A stretch of DNA of 64,000 nucleotides from Temnopleurus reevesii (GCA_036244855.1 BQKZ01001817.1:14813-78812), one strand, 5' to 3'. Positions 13,901 to 28,161 are shown, counted from the first letter of the stretch. Program-made: numbers and translations. The notes: generated from the letters alone by a model not told the origin.

Positions 13901-16179
13901 AATTATCCATTCATTTTAGATCTATATTTTTAGAAGTTGGAAGCCCTCTGCTTTGTCTGTCTTTAATATTTCATACCACACATGGTTTTAAAAGAATTTT
14001 TTGCAGAATATAGAAAGGAATTAAAATAGGTGACAAAATTGGTCTCTGCTTCTGTTTGTCTTCTTCAATGTTTGAATGATGGTGCATGGTGAATTATTGA
14101 AGAAATGGCTATAATAGATACATAATACAATTATTAAGTACCTGAAAATAATTGCATCATGTTCAATGTTTTACTCAGTTAATTTGAAATCTTGAATTAT
14201 AATCAGTTCTGAATAAGCTTTTTGTTTCCCTGTTCATTTCGGACGTATAAATAGTTACTGCAAAGAAAAATTAAGCACACAAGGTATTGTAGCATTACTT
14301 TTAACATTTCTTGTTTCATAAATTTTCAAAAATTAAAATTCTATTATTACTATGAAATAATCAGAATGGTTTCTTCAGATATGGCTGATTTATATATTCA
14401 TATCAAAGACATTAGCCAAAATGATGATCTGTTTTGTTCATATCTGCTTTGTAAGAGGTAAAGGATGCTAAATATAATGGGGATCCAGTCAAAGTTTTTT
14501 GGTTGATTTATAAGATGCAGGGGGCAAATTTGAGCCTTTTCATTTTGTTGAAAAGCCCAATTACCATTCTCTATGTTAGTGTTAAGCTGTGATTTGTGCA
14601 TTCAGGAGGAATCAGAGCACAATATAGTTTATCTCATTATTATAAATTAGGATTAGATCTTTAGTGAAATAGATACTTTGAGGCAGTGCTGCTATCCAGC
14701 TTTTTAGGATTAGAGGAAAAGAAGGTCATTAAGCACTCAGTTTGCTTGGGGCTGGTGCCATCTTTGGAGTAGAATTTAAGATGAAGATGAAAAGAAGGTT
14801 ATATTTAAATCTACTTCAGGTTGAATGGTTGAATCTGTGTGCATTAGATCTTAGAGAGAATAAGAAGAGTGCTGGATAAAGGACTGGATCAATAATATGA
14901 AACCCATTGATAAAAGACCAGTAAAGAAATCACTCTCTGCGACGAAGATATACAATCAAAGTTTGTTCACTCTCTCTCTCTCTTTCTCTCGTCATTCACG
15001 AATCCCTTTCACATCATGCTAAAACTTTTTACTGATGTTTAGTTTAGAATGACACTTTTGCACTGTTCTTCTGAAAGTTTACATATTGCAGAATATGCCT
15101 TGATTAAAAAAAGATTTCAGCAGGTTTAATATTTAGCAGTGCAAATTTACCACTACTGAACGGTTTCAAAGAGCAAAACAAACACTTATTGTCGCAGACG
15201 GTCTTTTCCAAAGGAATAATTTATGTATTTTGTTCCTGTAAATAGTTTTAGTTTTAGTTTCTTGTGGCAGTACAGAGATTACAGTGCTATGATTAATGAC
15301 TGTAACTACAAAGTAAGTGTGTAGTAGTGAAATTTAATCTTACATGGGAACATTTTTATTCTGAATATACTTAAAATATTTCTCTTTAAAAGCACTTATA
15401 ATTTGTGCAGTACTTTAGGTAGCACTGGGTTTGGTCATTGCAATGGTAAATGTGAACTGGGCAAAGGGTGAAATACTTTTAAGAGAAAGGGAATGGCACA
15501 AATCTCTAAAAGCTCCTTTGAGCCCCTTCCTCAAGTCCCATTCTTTGACAGTTTTAAGCACCTTTTCATTGACAATGCCCTCTCATCTGCCCTCACAATA
15601 CCCCACCTCAATGACTTTTGGGGCTTCTCAGTTTTGTGTGTGAAAAGCAGAAGGGATTGCCGAAAGACAACACTTTGAAAGAGAAGATCAATGCAAGGGT
15701 CATGCCTTTGAAGTCAAGAGTTTTAAGTAAGAAGTCAATATTTGAAGTCTCAATCGGTCTTCTTACAAGAATAGTAATTAAGAAGATTTTCTGAAGCTTT
15801 TGGGGGTGTTTGTAAAAGTTTCATTGGTATGAATTACTTTCTGGTTAAAAAAATGAAATTACAGCTTGAAAAAGACATGGATTTAACAAGTTTCAGTGAG
15901 ATTAAAAAAACACAAATGTAACCACAAAGTACATGATATTAGAGGGGCACAACAGTAGCAAATGCTATGAACTTTTAAAAGAAAAATAATCTAGAAGTGT
16001 ATGTGTGTGGGAATAGTAGAGTAAATTCACTCATTACAACATGTACACCCACATAACAACAGGCAAACATATCATGAAATATGACCAGTAAATGAACTGT
16101 CTAGTTATGTTGTCATCCAAATTTCCAATGTTGTTTGTCTCAGCAATCCTCTGAGGAATTGCCAAACATGGCCAACAGC

Positions 16180-16221
16180 TCGGTGTGTTTATTTTACACC
16201 TCGGTGTGTTTATTTTACACC
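16180..16221. repeat. Perfect 21-bp tandem duplication
   Basis: Two directly adjacent, identical 21-bp units (16180-16200 and 16201-16221), each beginning TCGGTGTGTTT and ending TTTTACACC. The lack of any mismatch suggests a young slippage or duplication event. Each copy carries the same GTGT...ACAC inverted ends. Confidence 0.9.
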
Positions 16222-19200
16222 CACGTTATATAGAGGAAATATATAGGCCCATGCTTTGGAAATACATAATGCTTTTTTTTGTGAATATACTATATATGTT
16301 GAATATAGTTAGGGTCAGACAATCACATGGTATAGTAGAAACATATATATTAATCAATTAAGATCTAGAATACTGTCAATCGAAATTGAAAAGTTAGAGT
16401 TTGGATTACATTATAATTTTTTTCTGACATTGCACAATACTCCCAATGGGACAAGTTTTTTTTATACTATAGGACATTTTATTGTATAATTATAATAGTA
16501 ATGGTTATATGTTTTTATATAGTGCCTAACACTAACTTTATCAATTGTTTCTTAATAGTGCTTGGTAATCTCTAGGCTGTTGTTAGCTTTGACACTTTTA
16601 TTGTTTTTCTTCTTAGCAGAGTTTTTAAAATTCATAATAAGGCAAAGATGACATCCGAACTGTCCCTGAAGTGCATTGATCATCAGGATGTTTTATTAGT
16701 ACTAAATATTGCAATGACATCATATTTGAGTGGTTTTATAAACCGGTATGCAAACAAAGGACTGTTGCATAGTGACAGGCAGATGGAAGGAAACAAGTTT
16801 GGAAGATCATTATGCATTGTGGTAGTGTATCTTGTTGCTATGTCGGAATTATTTGTAGCTAGTGTTCATCATATGCCAGTACATAGTGCTTTACTATGTA
16901 CCACTATCTACAATGTCTATTTGCAAAATCAATTTTAATGAAAAATGTTGTTTTTTCCTTCACGCTCCAGGATATACAGCAAAACAGGAAGTTATCATGT
17001 AGGCCTACTAGGGTACATGTACATGATAATCCTCTATACTATCAATTCCATTGCTCCGGATCATTTGCACTCTACATTTTGACCTCATCATCATTATGAT
17101 TAGGAAAGATGGATAAAAGAGCAATTTTTTGCTTGTTTTCTAACAAAGTTCCTGGTTTTGTGGTATTTTCTTGGGTCACATTTTCCAATTTTGCTGATTG
17201 AATTGAATATTTATCACGGTATTGTCTGCCTTGCTAGACTTGTTCTATTGTGGGTGTGAAGGCCTATCTAATTCAATTTAAATCAACCATAAATTATAGC
17301 CAATCTTAATGAAATATGTCCAGGGAAAACAGGATTAAGTTGGGAGGAGGATGTTTGGAAAACAACATGAAATTTTTGACGAAATCTAGAAAGCTGAGGA
17401 ATATTATAGATACTGTAAATGTTGTGATGCTAAAGGAATTACTGTTGGTCCAATGTGAGATTCACCCTCAATATTGATTAGATTGAAACAGTATGGTATG
17501 GCTTAAGGCATTCATGAAAGATGCACATAATTTACACACATTTATATGTTTTTCATCATGGAAAGTCACATTTATTCTATTTTCTGTAATTTTCCAAATT
17601 TGATTAATGAGAAGCAGGCACTATATTCGATTGGGAAAGTATCTGACAACTATCTAATTACCTGATCAAGACAACAAAGGAATAAAAAATGCAATTAAGG
17701 AACTCATTCAATCAGACCCAATCCCATCTTCACCCATGACAATCACCCTTGGGGAATTAGGGTAAGGATAATAATTGTCTGCAAACTTGAGTCTAATCAA
17801 GCCCTGGTCAGCTGCTGTCTCCATTCAAGTGTCATGTGCTCTGTTTGGTGCCATTAACCCCTACAGTACCAAACTAAAATGGGCTTTGTGTGTATATTGA
17901 CCATTGAAAAGGCTTCTGTTTACGAGGCCTTCTACTACTTGAGATAAGTTCCTCTCAGCCTGTGACATTCATGTACACTGAATTGCAATCTGCTGAATTG
18001 TCCAGTCGTTCAAAAACGATATACCCTATACTCGATGTAAAAAGTATTTTGTTTGTACTTGTTTGAGAGGTGCAATTTTTCTTTAGTATTTGAATGCAGT
18101 GACTTTATACCAGTTCCTTGGTACTATTATCATAGTTATCATAGTCCATGGTAAGATGAGTTCAGTATTCAATGATTTTCTTGTCTCTCAAGCTCTTATT
18201 TTTTCCTTTTCTTTCACTTGTCTTCTGTTAGTTTCTCTTCCGTTCTCCGGCACTCTCACCCTCTTTATATGTTTTCCTTCTCTCGAAAGTCTGTAAAAAT
18301 GGGCAAAGAAAACACTTGAAGGCCTTGTGTTTGGATTATTGTAAAATGGTGTAGGTTCTGTAAAGGGTTGTATGGTGCCTGTTGATTGTTTGTTAGCTGG
18401 CAGGAATGTAGCTATTCTCGGCTAATCCGACCTGAAAGTCTGCAGTAAACCAATCCATCATTCCAAACTAAAGTGAAAGAGGGTTTCATCTGACAGTCTG
18501 CATACCTCTTAAAAAGGAAAAAAGAACAGGTAACTAGCGCTGCTGTTATCGCACAAGACGCTGAAAACAGTTACAGTGTTTGTAGACGGATAGTGTTTGT
18601 GGACACTCTTGTAACAATCCAAAGTACAAACAAAATGCCTTTATGTCAATAACAACAAGCAATATTTACATTGCACATGGGGGTAAATTAAATATCTTAA
18701 GTAAGATTCAATGGCTAAACTGGAATTTGAGTGTAAAACCATGTCAATTGTTGTAAACAACAGGTTTGGTCTTCAAAAATGGTCTCCAAAAACTGAGAAA
18801 CTAGTGAGATCTGTGATCTGCAGTAATGTAGGTTTACTGAACACTGTAGCAATACAATAGTACTTGGAGTAATACATGTATGGCCATCTAAATGTCACCT
18901 AATTTTATATGAATATTTAATATATTGCTCTTGATATAGTACTTGGTATATCTGAGATACTACGGCTAACATGATTAGTATGGTTGTGATCAATACTCCA
19001 GAATGGTGAACAAGTTTATTCTCATTGAAGGCATCTTTGCACAAAGACGCTATAACCATCCCCTCTTCTTTCCTTGTCTGCATTCTATTTTAAATTAGAG
19101 CATACAAAAATCAAAACATCCCTTACAGAATACTGATATTATTTTGGTGAAATTGTAAAAACTGAATCTGGAGTTTAATCTAGGCCAACATAATGATTAG

Positions 19201-19975
19201 ATGTCGGTTTTATCACATTAACTGTATTTTGAACCTTGATACCAATACCGCCTACGCACTCAGCATTCCACCAATTGAATATTTCATTTTCTCACTCAGG
19301 AATAAGTCTTTTATTATAACCATGGAATGAGGAAAAAATAACTTTCTGCCTGAGTACGATCTATTCATAAGCCAATAATCAAGTAGATATTTTTAGCATT
19401 TTGGGACTAGCTTAACATATTCTTGACTTATTGTTCCCACATTTTTAACGTTTATACATACACCTATCTGTATAGGCACCTTGCCAACTGGAAACATTGT
19501 TAGGTCAGCTGAAAAAAAAAATTATGCAACTAATATGCCAAGAAAAAATGTGAAATACTTGTATTGTAACAAGATCATCAAATAATTGTAGGAGATAGAA
19601 TTCTTGCACATGAGGAGTTTTGACATTCCAAGCAATTTTAGCTATTTCTAGTTTAATGGAGAATCAGTTGGCAGAGAGATTAGTTATTAACTATTAAATT
19701 AATACTCAAAGGATATTTTAACACCACTTCAAGAAGATATTTTTGGTAATAATTTCTCAGACCACTCTCTTTGTGGACTTTGAGCTTTTACAAACACCAT
19801 TTCACATGGAATTTCTAGCTGGGAAAGGAGTAGGCTAAGCATACATCCTTAACACTTGTTGAACCTCCTGTTGCTTACTTTTCCTTTTCAGCCTAAAAAA
19901 CCCTGAAAAAGTGAAAAAAAAAGTCAGAAGCAGTGGAAATTGTGAAGAATAGCACCCCTGGATGGCGTGTTTGCA

Positions 19976-20012
19976 CATTAGCATTAGAATGCATTAGCAT
20001 TAGCATTAGAAT
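19976..20012. repeat. GCATTA hexamer-type repeat
   Basis: Successive ATTAGCATTAGAATGCATTAGC-like units give five to six copies of GCATTA with AG or GAAT spacers. It lies inside a long but unrecognised minus-strand open frame (19893-20441), whose Leu-Met repeats come from this run. Confidence 0.75.
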
Positions 20013-23000
20013 GGGGATTAGTATGACTTTAGTGTGTTGTGCCTGCAGTGCTTTGGGCCAATGAGAATAGAGTAGAAACACGGGGTTCATTGAACACAGA
20101 AGGAAATGAGGGTGACAGTTACTCAACCAATCAGGTTGCAGGATTATATCAAAAGCTGGAATGTGATGGTAAAGTGTGTTGGTGGGGTCATCCAGGCACC
20201 CCTGATTACCTGGTGGAGACCTGTAGCTATCCATGTGATGTGCTCTAAGGGATGCAATGAGAAATGTTATTTTATAAAGTAAGTCCATAAGCCCATGTAG
20301 TCTATCAAAGATACATGGTGAAACTGAAAAAGAAGAGAAATGGAGAAATGCAGATATTGTTGCTGTGGCACTGTGGCTGACTTGTTGCCAATTGACTGAT
20401 TGAGGGCAAAATGGGGGATAAGTAACCTCAATGTAGGTCACTGTTGCGCCCTGTTACTACAGACAACTCTGTTTATTAAAGTTGAATCACTTCGGACCAC
20501 AAAAATCTTTTCAAATCAAGAGAAATTTGACTTCGAAGTGGTAATTAACAAATGTGTTAGAAGATATGACTTATTTTTAGAGAATCCCCGGCAGTAATTT
20601 GACTGAGAAAAGTTGGATTTTAGGCAGGGTTGACTGTTTTTTGCAAGAAAGTTGCAAATTTTCACTTCAAGAAATAGTAAAAATATGTAACCATGGATTA
20701 AAATTGTGGGTTAAAAAACAGATTATTGTTTTAAGAAGCCAAGTTGCAAGAAATCTTGTGAAGATAACCATTATGCGGTTCGAAAGAGATTGTGAAAATT
20801 TTGATAAAAAGTGGCTAGAAAAGGAGCACTAATGCATGTAGGTTATTCATTGGATTATTCTATTGCTCTTTGGCTTGGTTCCAGTAAGAATGTTTTAAAA
20901 ACATGATGTAAATGATATTAGTTCTATACTTGTAATTTGTTGATTGCCAGGTGATTGCCTACACTGTATATGGGTTTCACTCAGTAAATATATAGCTATT
21001 CAGTTACGATGCCGTGAGGTATAATTTCATGGGAAAGATATATCCATCATAATTATTAGAAAATTCTAAATGCCAGGTGTAGGCCTATATACAGCCAAAT
21101 GTTATTTTCTTTGAAATATTATAGGAAGTGTTGACCATCATTGTATTTTGGTACGCACAATTTCTATTACACACATTAGGGAGATTTCTTTTCATGAAAT
21201 GCAGTTTGGTATTTTATGCCTGAAAGAGAAGGTCACTTTGCTCATCAGAAAGGGTGAATTTCTTTCTCAAATGCTCAAACCCTTCAATTTTCTCCCATTC
21301 TTATTTGGCTTGAAAACAGAGATCAAATAGCCATCAAGAACAGTGTCATGATAAATCAGTGACTGCATCAAAGGAACCAGGCCACTTTGGACATTTCTAA
21401 TATTTCTATAATCCACTGATGTATCATAAATCAAAAGAATGAAAATTGAAGTGAGACGCTGAGACTGAGAGGGCAGGGGCTGTCACAATAAAATGGGCTA
21501 GAGATACTGATACTTCTATCCTTCAAAACTTGGGAATTTTCACACACATTTCAATTGGATGCACATAAAATTTTTCACTGAAAATGATTATATACAACAG
21601 CCGCCAAGCATTACCTTTTCAATATGGAGGTTATTGTCGACCTGAATAATATTAGGGATTTTGATAATATCTTTCAGAGTTTGGCCCTTACATTCATAAC
21701 ACAATGCTTTGCTTGAGACTTTTTGATTGTCATTTGACTATCATTTGCACGTACATTGGTCAATATCCTAATAAATCAGAAGTATGATTAATTGTTGCGG
21801 TAACCTTGATCTATTTAAAAATGAAATGGTTTATTATAAAGCACCAAACAGTGACCAAAATATTCCAAAGTCGTTGATTCTTTATAGAAAAAGATATTTA
21901 GACGTACAAATCAAAGTCAATCAACATTAATACTTGGTGATTCAATATTCAGTAATAATTGTATGGATTACAAGCAGATAAAGTAGACCCGCAAAAACAA
22001 GACTTTCAAAGAGCAATATTATGCATTTATTCTTATTTTACCAGCTATATTTTTGCTATTTTTCAAATGATTCCTTGGCTAGAATGATTTATTTTACTGC
22101 TGAATAATGTATATGACTTTGGACAGACTCATAGTTCATTTTCTTTTCTAACGCTGCTGTAAATACCAGAGTTGATCTTTAATCTTTTTGCGTTTATGGC
22201 CAAGATGGTGTGTTTTCTTTCAACACGATTGAACTTGAGATAGTTCTCCACCCTCATTGTTTCCCATGGGCGTTTGTGACAGCTACAGACCATATGAACA
22301 TTTTCAGCGCAAAAAGGTTGTCCAATCTTGTGGGACAATCCTAACACAAGGAAAGAAATGTGCTATGAAATAAGATGCATTTGGAAAAGAACCAGATTAT
22401 CTTAAAGGAAGGAAGTCTGTTACAAAAACAAAGTTATCAAAAACCTTCTTTTCTTTATGATATTTGCATGTCTTCACTCACTAATATCTAAAGTTGATGA
22501 AAATGGACATATCCCCTTTTGTAATAAACTTGTCATTCACTCCCAAGCATTCCATCTCTTCACGCTAGCTGTTTGGATACATCAAATATGATATTCCACA
22601 CTTCAACCCTGATGGACCTTAAACACTGGTGTCCTCTTTCCAAATCTTCTTCCACAAAACTATTCTATTTCTTACGATTATCTTTGTTGTAATTTTTTTT
22701 TCGTCCAATTTATCTGTGCTGTACGAAACTGATACCATTAAGAAAATCTGGACTACAGTGTGGTTGTGGCTATGAGGAAATAATCTGAAATGAACCAGAT
22801 TGCTTACTATGAAAATCTTGAAATTCAAGCAAAATCTGATTTTGCCTATTGTTGTGTGACCTTAAAATGAGTTTCTCAAAACGGCTAGGGTCATGACAAA
22901 ATTTTAGGCCTATACTATACATCAGTAAAGGAACAACAATAATTGTGTTTGAATTTGACCTGTAGCACTGGGTATTTTCGATAATCATGTTTGAAAGATT

Positions 23001-24056
23001 TGTAGCAACAAGGTATGTGACATGAAATGATTTACATTGTGTTGTGCTTGAAAATATTTTGGAAATTGGTGATATTTGAATAAATCAAAATGAAGAACAG
23101 GGATGAAGTTTAGCTTTAGGTAAAAATACAAACATTGATTTTGATTTAATGTAGGCGGCTAGCAGAGACAGGGTCATGGCAGACTCCAATTACCATTAAC
23201 GTAAAGCGTTGAAGGAGTTGCCTAATGGAATGCATTCCAACCCTTTTACTAACATTGGTTTCTAACCAAACAAAGTATTAATCTCTAACCTTATTTACCC
23301 TCCCACTCTATATGTATGATCTTGCAATTTTTAATTTTCTGGTTGAGTGAGCACATTTATTAGACTTTTTTTCATTTTCCACCCTGCCCACTACCGTTCA
23401 GTAATTTAGATATTATGTTTCGTATGATGAAATATTGCATTGAGGTACTCTAAAAATAAATGTAATATAAATCTGTATAGTTTCAATTCAGAATTTTTAC
23501 TAATTGATTGCAGTGCCTCTGATGTCGTTCAGTTATTATTAAAGAGAAAACACTACCTCGATTTCAGGGTATAATACAATGTAAATGAGTTTTGATGTTC
23601 TTTGGTGTGTGTTTTTGTTACATGCATACCCAATATATGTGTAGGTCTATTTACTTAGGTTCATAAGACTGGATGTAAATTTGACGGTGTGTACGCATTT
23701 GATTAATTTGAAAACATAATGGTTTAGAATTCATGCAAGCCCAACCTACGTTGTGCAGGGAACTTAAGACCGGATGTGAAATTTCCGTCTTGATTGAACT
23801 TGAGACAATAAGTTTTGAGGCTGACTTTTTTCGTCAACAGGAATTAGCTCAAATTTCATGATGGCAGGAAGAAGAAAGGCACGTGTGTGGTTAGAGTTTA
23901 GAAGTGGTAACCATTGGCATCATTTAAAGGGATGACCTAATCAAACAATATAATAATAATTAAATGAAATAATTGTATTTCTTATTTACAGAGTGTAGCC
24001 ACTTTAACATGTAGCTATGCTCTGTTCTTAGAGCAAGCCCTGCATAATACTGGTAT

Positions 24057-24126
24057 TGTAACACTCTCCATGATAAGTTGATGGTGTCAAAAAAGGAAGT
24101 GTTACATTTGGTGGCAGCGGTGGGAT
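24057..24126 (+). mobile_element. LTR-retrotransposon remnant: LTR terminus plus primer-binding-site-like sequence
   Basis: TGTAACACT at 24057-24065 and AGTGTTACA at 24098-24106 are perfect 9-bp inverted repeats with TG...CA ends, the pattern of LTR termini. Immediately after the CA lies TTTGGTGGCAGCGGTGGGAT (24107-24126). TGGTGGCAG... two bases after an LTR end looks like a primer-binding site complementary to a tRNA 3' end. No gag/pol frame follows and no second LTR is visible. This would be a truncated or solo-LTR-plus-PBS fossil, or a very short LTR of about 50 bp. The interpretation is inferred from the arrangement, not from a database match. Confidence 0.45.
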
Positions 24127-27100
24127 ATAATGAACCCTGAACAAGACATCAGCGTGATGACCATTAAACTGATAAAGATATTTTCTTTTATTATACATCT
24201 GGCACCTAGTTATGTTTGCAGCCTTAATACATGTTATGATGGCATATGTATATCTGTGAGGGTCTTTAGCTAACTATCAAAACTATGGTTACTTCCTATT
24301 TGAGTGCAGATCACACATTCAGAATTTTAGCTAAATTTCACGTCTTGTCTCACAGTCTCTCAAATAAAAAAAAATGTGAGGTACTTTCCCTTTGCCTTCA
24401 AATTCACATAGTCCAATTCCTTCACATACAGGCACTTCATGAATTTATCTAAGGAGTGGGTGTGTTAGGGAACTATTACCATGGTAACCAGCCAAGCTTG
24501 ACCCTTGAAGTGAAAGGGCTTTCTTCGGATACACAAACAAGTGGTTTCTAGTACTTCTTTTTATGGGATTTATGGAATATACAAAAACTACATGCATTTT
24601 AGCTAAAATCGACTGGATATTGAAGTCCTTGTGTAGAGTGCACTTCTGACATTTCTATTACTCTCTTTATCAAGAAGAACCTGAATTTCTTGACGGGTGT
24701 TTCTTGTAGAACTCTCACCATTGGCTCTTCATTGTCTGAGTGGTTGTATTTCTGCCAATTAGCAGACTCCTCTCATGATTTACTTTCTCACACTTGGCTG
24801 TAAACAATCTATTCTTTCTACTTTTCCCTCCTTCACTATTCTTTCTTCCCACTAAGCAATTGCCGAAGATATTTTATGTTTTGTAACAATAATCAATATA
24901 TCCCTGAAGATTATGATACAGACTAAATGAGCTTATTCACTTCAAGGTGTAGAATTATATATAAAGCTGATAAAAGAAACACTGTAAAATATTATATATT
25001 AGAATGAATCCCAACATAATTTTCAGTGAATTCACTGAATTTTTAGCCATATATCTACATAGTGGCAGGTTGTTATTTTCATGTTTAGAAAGGTCATTGC
25101 TGTCAAATCAATGGGCATTAATTCTAATTATTGAAAATAAAACCAAAGCAAAAATTCCAACTTACACACTACATGTACATGAAGATGGGCTTTATAGGTA
25201 CAGTAATGTGACATGATGTTGATCCTATAGGGAGATAAATGCTTTAAGTTTAAGAATTAAATAAAATATCAGAATTATATAAATTTCTGTAGTTCAGTTT
25301 ATATATTTTACACGGTCAGTAGAAGGTCTGAAAATTAGATTTGTTGAAAAATATTAATATCATTTCATCTATATTTCTTAGGTTTGTAGTTGGAATAAAT
25401 ACTTTAGCTTTGAGCAAGCCATGATGAAGATATTTTGTCTTGAAGGGTTGGTGGGTACATGTTTGCCATCTGTTATGTGACAGTCTCATAATACTTCATA
25501 CTGATTTAGGTATGACATCATTGACTAAAAGGGAAAGTAGCATTATGTGCATTCCTTTGATATGTGATGTCTGTGGTGAGGGATCAAAAGTGACTTGTTT
25601 CACATGGAGATTGCAACATGGCCAGCTTCCGGTTAATATTCAAGTTTAGAGATGCTATGAGACACCCAGTTTGAAAAGAGGATAAAACATTGTGGTGCCA
25701 ATCACCAAAAACAGAGTGAAGATTATGAAGATAATTTTGTGTACGCCCTTGACATAGAAATACTTTGAAAGTTGACAAATTCAAACCCATGCTGTGTAAA
25801 TTGGGAGGAGAATCCTTTTCCTCCTTGAAATTGGACTTGATTTCTCACAAATTATCCAATCACCAAACTCTCACTCTGCCTAGTCTGTAAGCACAGACCT
25901 TAATTTGGTAGTACTTGGAATGATATTATTATGTCTCATTATGATACATGTTTGAGCGAGAAATGGTAGGAGAGTCTACATATAGTTTATGCAGTACATG
26001 ATTTGTATGTAGTATGCTGTTCACAGTACGTCCATGTGCTAAAATTAGTCTTGATATCCAGACGTGAGTGTTCAGAAGGTTTGCGTCAAAAAACTACCCC
26101 TTCATCACCCTTTGAGGTTAGGTTAGGAATGTTAGGTGGAGGTGTGTCCACAATGCACCCTCCTGATTGGCCAGTTGTATTTTGGCAAGGGTCCAGGCAT
26201 TTAATGCCATCTCACAGGGTGAGCGAATTTGACCTTGTCATGATATGTAGGTCATATGTCTTCAGGGTCTTAATTTTCCTTTTTTTCTCTCTAGATATTT
26301 TGAGTGTGCTTTTAGCTTTGATACAGTTCAAGTAGGCCTACATGCTAAATCATATCTTCTTTTAGAATAGATTGTAGTTATGTGGTTTGTTGAATTATTA
26401 GCTTTTATATCAGCTTTCATAGTAAAACACTTTTATTTTACTGATGTAATCAAAATTTCGGGGGGGGGGGGGGGGTACATTTCTTTCTTCTTACTGGTCT
26501 TGATGATCGCAATATTTTGTTGTTTTTCAAAACACTAAAAATTACATGAATCATTTCAATTTTCTACTTTTCTATAGATAGGACTAAATTATTTAAAATT
26601 GTTAGATGTCATACATTGACCAGAGCAAACGTTCTCTCTCTGAACACATCACCGAACATGTGTATTTGTTTTTCACGTGTATGATGCATGTTGCTATTAT
26701 TGGAAAAGGAAGGATGGTCACAATCCAATAGATTCAAGGAATGCCACGCAGCTTAAACCCATTGAAGAAAGACCTTTGAAATCACAAACATTGGTAATTA
26801 AGTAGTGATTTAAAAAGTATCTTATTGCCCACTCAGAGAGCTTAAAACCCAATTGAAGCCATATCTGCTATTCTACTTCAATAAGTTTGTTTGAAATGTT
26901 TTGAGAATCCAGCTACTTTAAGATCCAACCTTTTATTAGGGATTTACTTGGAAAGACATTACCTTCTGTAAGAGCTCTAAATGCATGATTTAATAGGAAT
27001 TATGTGGAAAAAAACTATTTAAAGATTTAGATTATAAGTACCATTAAGTCAAGTTTATTAAATCTCTATTGGTAGAAGCAGAGTAGTTTGGTTTTAAATT

Positions 27101-27776
27101 GTTAAGTATTTTCGAGTTAATGGAATTGAGATACCATAAAATTTAAAGAATGAGGACACTTGAGATCTTTTAATAATTTTCTCATTTATGGAGACCCTGT
27201 GAAGATCCTGTGTTAGGATAGGTATATTTATGTAATTCAAAATTTGATATATAAAGTTTTATTTTGAAGTTTGTAGGCCTAAGTATCCAGAGGGTTTGTA
27301 TAATCCAACAATGTGGCGTCAAAGCACCAGAGAATAAAAAACAACAGGATTTCTTTTCCATTTAGTTTTTAGTTTAAATGAGATCGCATGATGAGAACAA
27401 ACATAAACCGGCCCCATTCGCCCCAATAATAGAAATGTTAAGAGCAAATATGAATGCCCCAAATAGGCCAATCTTGCCTTTGAACTGCCATGGTTTCATT
27501 TATATTAACTACATGTCCAAAGCGTATTGAAATTAAAGACGTGCTACTCATTATGATGATCGGGCATGAGGAAAAAGGTTGAATGACTTTATTAGAGAGT
27601 TTGGCTTTTATAAGCTCTGCATGGAATATGAATGAGTTTGAGCTTGAATTATTAACTGTTTTACAATTGGATGGCTGACAAATCTAGTCATAAAATCATG
27701 AAATGGAGGCTGGAGAAGAAGCCATCTTGAAAGAAGTGCTAACTAGATTGCAGCATTGTGTAGTACTTGATTATAC

Positions 27777-28161
27777 ATGCAGAATCTGTCCATGTAAACT
27801 GTATAATTGTGGAGGCGTCGTGGTGTAGTGGTCGTGACTCTCGCCTTTCAACTAGAGGGTCGTAGGTTCGAATCCTACCCATGGCGTCAATTTCCTTCAG
27901 CAAGAAATTCATCCACATTGTGCTGCACTCAACCCAGGTGAGGTGAATGGGTACCTGGCAGGAATATTTATTCTTTGAAATGCCAAGTGCGCCGTGAATG
28001 GCTGCCGGGCTAAAGCCAGGGTAATAATAATGAAAAGTGCCTTGAGCACTCAGCAGAGTGGATACGTGCGCTATATAAATTGCATCTATTATTATTATTA
28101 TTATTAATTGTCTGGTGGTTATATGCAGAATTTGTCCATGTAAATTGTATTATTGTCTGGT
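27777..28161. repeat. 45-bp tandem duplication split by the SINE insertion
   Basis: ATGCAGAATCTGTCCATG... at 27777-27810 reappears at 28123-28156 with four differences. Removing the SINE and one target-site copy joins 27777-27810 to 28112-28122, giving a 45-bp unit followed directly by the second unit (28123 onward, continuing CTGGT). The repeat therefore predates the SINE, which landed inside the first unit. Confidence 0.8.
27811..28104 (+). mobile_element. tRNA-derived SINE, complete, + orientation
   Basis: The 5' head is tRNA-like, with an A-box-like TGGTGTAGTGG at 27821-27831 and a canonical B box GGTTCGAATCC at 27865-27875, so it has an internal RNA polymerase III promoter. The body carries a 34-bp block (27921-27954, starting TGCTGCACTC and ending GAATGGGTAC) identical to the second SINE downstream. 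The 3' end is GCGCTATATAAAT (28068-28080) followed by an (ATT)n tail, a 3' end common to SINEs of marine invertebrates and thought to be borrowed from a partner LINE. Flanking target-site duplications TAATTGT lie at 27804-27810 and 28105-28111. It sits about 0.5 kb before coding exon 2. Confidence 0.88.

Noticed and set aside
26003..26335. 110-codon plus-strand open frame
   Set aside because: No recognised domain, ordinary intron composition, and a length compatible with chance.
27811..27885. Functional tRNA gene
   Set aside because: It has A- and B-box-like sequences but the arms do not form a convincing complete cloverleaf. It continues into a SINE body with tail and target-site duplications.
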